A stretch of DNA of 64,000 bases from [Pasteurella] aerogenes. Lineage in GTDB: Bacteria; Pseudomonadota; Gammaproteobacteria; Enterobacterales; Pasteurellaceae. Position 1 is the stretch's first letter. Each line of letters starts with the position of its first letter. The stretch covers positions 682,001 through 746,000 of the forward strand of contig LR134362.1 in the NCBI GenBank assembly GCA_900637275.1, given 5' to 3'. The notes below the pieces were generated by a model that worked only from the letters and a program-made list of their open reading frames with translations, did no database searches and was not told the origin of the DNA. Below, piece by piece: positions 60,836 to 64,000 of the stretch. Position numbers and translations under genes: made by a program.

Positions 60836-62293
60836 CTATTTTGTTGCAACGCCTGGTTGTAGAACAATGTGTTTATATTCGACAAAGTCTTCTAACGCAG
60901 CAATACCGCGTAGGCGTCCCATACCAGATTGTTTGTATCCGCCTTCTTCAAATTCTTCGCGCATTACTACCCAGTCATTGATCCAAACGGTACCGGCGTC
61001 GATTTCGCGTGCAATACGTAAAGAACGAGCGCCATCATTAGTCCAAATACTTGCTGCTAAGCCGAATTCGCTATCATTTACCCATTCAATGGCTTGGCGT
61101 TCAGTGTCAAAGACTTGCATGGTTAATACTGGTCCGAACAATTCTTGTTGCACTAGGCTGGATTTGTTATCGTCCACTTCAAGTAATGCCGGTTGATAGA
61201 ATGCGCCTTTAGAAAGTTCACCTTCTTTGAATGGACCACCGCGAACAATAACTTTTGCACCTGCGGCAATACCTTCTTCGACCATTTTGTCCACACGTTG
61301 TACGTTTGGAATATCGATCATTGGTCCCATTTGGCTGGTTGGATCGGAAGCCGGTCCGACTTTAACGGATTTTAAGGCTTCTGCTAGGCGTTCGCGTACT
61401 TTATCGGCAATGCCTTTTTGTACTAGAATGCGGCTACCAGTCATACAGAATTGACCCGCAAATGTGGTTAAGCCGGCTCGAACCGTTGGGATAAGTTTAT
61501 CTAAATCAGCATCATCAAATACAATATGCGGTGTTTTTCCGCCTAATTCTAAGCCAAAACGTTTAATTTGTTTTGCACCTTGTTCCAATAAAGCGCGACC
61601 TGTGGTGGTACTTCCGGTGAAGCTGATGGTTGGCACATCTGGAGAGTTGACCAATGTGCTTAATACTTCATGACCACCGATAACCATATTGATAACGCCT
61701 TTTGGTAATGATTTTACGCTAGACATGATATCCGCAATAAGTGCGCTGATTTGGGCGCTTTGTACCGGCATTTTTAAGACGGTGGTACAACCGACTGCTA
61801 ATGCTGGAGCAAGGGAACGGATGAGCAATGCCGCAGGGGAGTTCCATGGTACGCTGATACCTGCAACACCGACCGGTTCTTTGATCAACATGGACATTTT
61901 TCCCGCAGACCATTCAGAAGCACGACCAGATTCGGCATACACAAGAGCGGAGCCATAACGTAGCCCTGACATGACCAATTGCACTTCAAAAGTAGCTTCA
62001 GGAACAATTTTTCCATTTTCTAAAGCAATTGCTTGAATGAGTTCATCTTGGCGAGCTTCAAAGGCATCTGCTAAGTCATTTAATACTTTAAATCTTAATT
62101 CTCGGTTATAGCGCCAATCTGTATTTTTAAAGGTATCCAATGCGACTTTAATCGCTAATTCGGCTTCTTCTACACCGCCTTTCACATAGGTACCGATAAC
62201 TTCGGAGTTTGCCGGATTGATTGATTGTTTTTGCGTACCGGTATTGATCCATTCACCGTTAATCCAATGTGTTGCGTGTTTTTGAGTTGTCAT
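60836..62293 (-). CDS. NAD(P)-dependent aldehyde dehydrogenase
   Basis: Oxidises an aldehyde to the carboxylic acid. The 485 residues have the ALDH superfamily marks: SVPWNSPAALLIRSLAPALA, the cofactor-binding FTGSTTTGR, the general-base Glu in LELGGKTPHIV, and the nucleophilic Cys in GQFCMTGSRI near residue 285. It follows a benzoylformate decarboxylase-like gene in the same direction with an 80-base gap, so it may oxidise that enzyme's aldehyde product. GGAG lies before the ATG. The aldehyde chain or ring cannot be told from sequence alone. Confidence 0.92.
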   Translation of the reverse strand: MTTQKHATHWINGEWINTGTQKQSINPANSEVIGTYVKGGVEEAELAIKVALDTFKNTDWRYNRELRFKVLNDLADAFEARQDELIQAIALENGKIVPEATFEVQLVMSGLRYGSALVYAESGRASEWSAGKMSMLIKEPVGVAGISVPWNSPAALLIRSLAPALAVGCTTVLKMPVQSAQISALIADIMSSVKSLPKGVINMVIGGHEVLSTLVNSPDVPTISFTGSTTTGRALLEQGAKQIKRFGLELGGKTPHIVFDDADLDKLIPTVRAGLTTFAGQFCMTGSRILVQKGIADKVRERLAEALKSVKVGPASDPTSQMGPMIDIPNVQRVDKMVEEGIAAGAKVIVRGGPFKEGELSKGAFYQPALLEVDDNKSSLVQQELFGPVLTMQVFDTERQAIEWVNDSEFGLAASIWTNDGARSLRIAREIDAGTVWINDWVVMREEFEEGGYKQSGMGRLRGIAALEDFVEYKHIVLQPGVATK

Positions 62294-62373
62294 ACAAATA
62301 TCTCCAAGTGATAGAGGGATTATCCTCTGATTAAATTCATTACAATCCTAACTTTTATTAAACCATATTGGGT

Positions 62374-64000
62374 TTAGTAAATATTACCTTGGTTAGGGTC
62401 AACAACAATTTCGATAATGTTTGGTTTATTTGAGGATAAGGCGGCTTTTAACGCTTTTTCCAAATCATCGGCATTATCTACTTGCCAGCCTTCAGTCAAG
62501 TTATGACCATGGGCAATTTGCACATAATCTAAGCCAGTGAAACTGATGCCCGGAACATTTTTATAGCCGAGTAATTGACTGAATGAACGCATTGCACCAT
62601 ATCCGCTATTGTTTAATACGATAACAGTTAAAGGTACATCAAACTCTGCCGCAGTCCATAAGGATTGAATAGAGTACATCATTGAACCATCACCAATCAC
62701 CGCAATCACACGATCTTTAACCGGATCTTTATGTGCATCTTTCATTGCTAATGCGACCCCGACGGAAGCCGGTAATCCATAGCCAAGACCACCACTTGCC
62801 ATGGTCATAAATCCACGGTTGCGGCGAACAGGAAAGTGTTGTTGAATTGCCGGACGGTGAGATGGGGCTTCTTCGACTAAAGTGACACTGTCTGGTACCA
62901 TGCTACGTAATAATTGCACTGCATAAGCAGCAGAAAGTTTTTCGCCTTTTTCCAATTTTTCACGTTTTACAGAAACTGCAGGTTTTTCGTTACCTACTAC
63001 GTGATGTGTTGCTAAATGTTCGGATAAACGGTTAAGCGATTTTGCTAAATCACCATATAATCCAATGGTTGGTTGGAGTGATGATACAGAAGAAATTGCC
63101 AAGGTGTGGCTGCTGGCAGAAAGTTGAATGACTTCTACTTTTTCATCCAATTTAAAGGTTCCCGGTACATGGAAGGTAAAGGCTGGTGCGCCCACTACCA
63201 ATACAAGATCAAAACCGGCTAATTTTTTTGCTGCATCACCTGGGATTGCAGAAAGGAATCCGCCGAATAATGGATGATCTTCTGGGAAGACACATTCGTT
63301 ACTTACTGGTGCGGTATATACTTGGGCTTTTAAGGTTTCCGCTAAAGTAACTAATTGATCAAATCCGTTATAAATACCAAGTTCTGAACCAGCAACAATG
63401 ACGGTATTGTGACTTTTCGCTAATTTTTCAGCCACTTTGATAAGTGATTCATCATCAGCTATGCCTTGCGGTACAATTTTAGGTACTTGAATATATTCTG
63501 CCGGTTGATTCCAGTCATCACTTGGAATAGAAACGAAACAAGGACCTTTTGGTTCGGTCATTGCGATTAAATAAGCTTGCAAAATCGCTTTTGGTACATC
63601 TTGCGCACGTTCAGGTTGCACGCTGTATTTTACATATGGTTTTGGAAATTCAGCTGCAGATTGTGCTGCTAAATAAGCTTCGTCTAACAAGAGGCTGCGC
63701 GCTTGTTGACCGGCAGTAACTACCATAGGGGTTTGGTTTTTATAAGCAGTAAATATATTTCCTAGTGCATTTCCTAAGCCGGCAGCAGAGTGTAAGTTAA
63801 TATAGCTTGCATTACCTGTGATACGAGTATAACCGTCAGCAATACCGATGGCGCTGCCTTCTTGTAATGCCAATACATAACGAAAATCTTCCGGCCAATC
63901 TGTTAAAAAATCTAATTCCGTTGATCCGGGATTACCAAAAACAGTCGTCATTCCCAAATCGCGTAATAATTGGTGTGTGACTTCACGAACGGTAGGATTA
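62374..64000 (-). CDS. mdlC: Benzoylformate decarboxylase-like ThDP enzyme, partial (5' end outside window)
   Basis: A ThDP-dependent 2-oxo acid decarboxylase most like benzoylformate (phenylglyoxylate) decarboxylase, which yields benzaldehyde and CO2. The frame runs open to the window edge: residues before the internal TTG at 63957 read NPTVREVTHQLLRDLG, a normal family N-terminus, so the true start is outside. Residues matching the benzoylformate decarboxylase catalytic set are present: Ser in GNPGSTELDF, Glu in ALQEGS, His in NLHSAAG and a His in FTFHVPG. The ThDP motif GDGSMMYSIQSLWTAAEF with NNSGYGAMRSF is clear. Actual substrate is not proven. Confidence 0.85.
   Translation of the reverse strand, partial: NPTVREVTHQLLRDLGMTTVFGNPGSTELDFLTDWPEDFRYVLALQEGSAIGIADGYTRITGNASYINLHSAAGLGNALGNIFTAYKNQTPMVVTAGQQARSLLLDEAYLAAQSAAEFPKPYVKYSVQPERAQDVPKAILQAYLIAMTEPKGPCFVSIPSDDWNQPAEYIQVPKIVPQGIADDESLIKVAEKLAKSHNTVIVAGSELGIYNGFDQLVTLAETLKAQVYTAPVSNECVFPEDHPLFGGFLSAIPGDAAKKLAGFDLVLVVGAPAFTFHVPGTFKLDEKVEVIQLSASSHTLAISSVSSLQPTIGLYGDLAKSLNRLSEHLATHHVVGNEKPAVSVKREKLEKGEKLSAAYAVQLLRSMVPDSVTLVEEAPSHRPAIQQHFPVRRNRGFMTMASGGLGYGLPASVGVALAMKDAHKDPVKDRVIAVIGDGSMMYSIQSLWTAAEFDVPLTVIVLNNSGYGAMRSFSQLLGYKNVPGISFTGLDYVQIAHGHNLTEGWQVDNADDLEKALKAALSSNKPNIIEIVVDPNQGNIY

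Noticed and set aside
63955..63957. TTG as start codon of the decarboxylase gene
   Set aside because: The frame remains open to the window edge with family-like residues before it, so this TTG is an internal Leu codon.
1..64000. Search for tRNA, rRNA, CRISPR, prophage, insertion sequences
   Set aside because: Reading both strands I saw no tRNA-like cloverleaf, rRNA sequence, regular repeat-spacer array, transposase or phage structural gene.

Overview
The window looks like chromosomal DNA from a member of the Pasteurellaceae. By eye I count roughly 45 exact copies of the Haemophilus-type DNA uptake sequence (AAGTGCGGT or its complement), some lying in genes and many paired as hairpin terminators. 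Gene order also fits: malQ-glgB-glgX-glgC-glgA-glgP is followed by a LysR gene divergent from topA, as I recall from Haemophilus influenzae. The DNA is AT-rich and densely coding. I see no rRNA, tRNA, CRISPR array, prophage or intact insertion sequence. The exact species cannot be fixed from this sequence alone.

Layout. 1-5510: purE (cut by the left edge), ansB, pepN, pyrD. 5529-10683: a DedA protein, rplY with a strong promoter and an attenuator-like leader hairpin, a decayed ClC chloride-channel gene, truA, accD-folC. 11000-13969: a trimeric autotransporter adhesin. 14181-19572: a dienelactone hydrolase-like protein, two small membrane proteins and a LacZ-type beta-galactosidase. 19720-24791: xseB-ispA-dxs divergent from thiI and ycgN. 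24877-36863: the complete glycogen cluster, whose branching enzyme carries an unusual basic tail of about 120 residues. 36995-42359: two convergent AEC transporters, pirin, mdaB, a histidine phosphatase and rnm. 42421-46010: LysR and topA. 46075-51309: codBA, then a LysR regulator divergent from a two-subunit Fe-S hydro-lyase (ttdAB-like), with decayed fragments on both sides. 51858-57000: pta-ackA, yfbV and a bile acid:sodium symporter family protein. 57247-59844: cvpA-purF-ubiX. 59940-64000: two genes (ohr and an AraC-type regulator) cut at one shared point, then an aldehyde dehydrogenase and a benzoylformate decarboxylase-like gene that runs off the right edge.

Links between genes. Close matches to the PurR operator lie before purE, codBA and cvpA-purF, suggesting shared control of purine synthesis and cytosine salvage. 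pta-ackA make acetate and ATP from acetyl-CoA. The glg genes make and break down glycogen. The decarboxylase and dehydrogenase could turn a 2-oxo acid into the next shorter carboxylic acid. The points most worth following up are the ohr/araC junction near 60163, the GlgB tail, the decarboxylase-dehydrogenase pair, the rplY leader hairpin, and the terminator placed just before the lacZ start.
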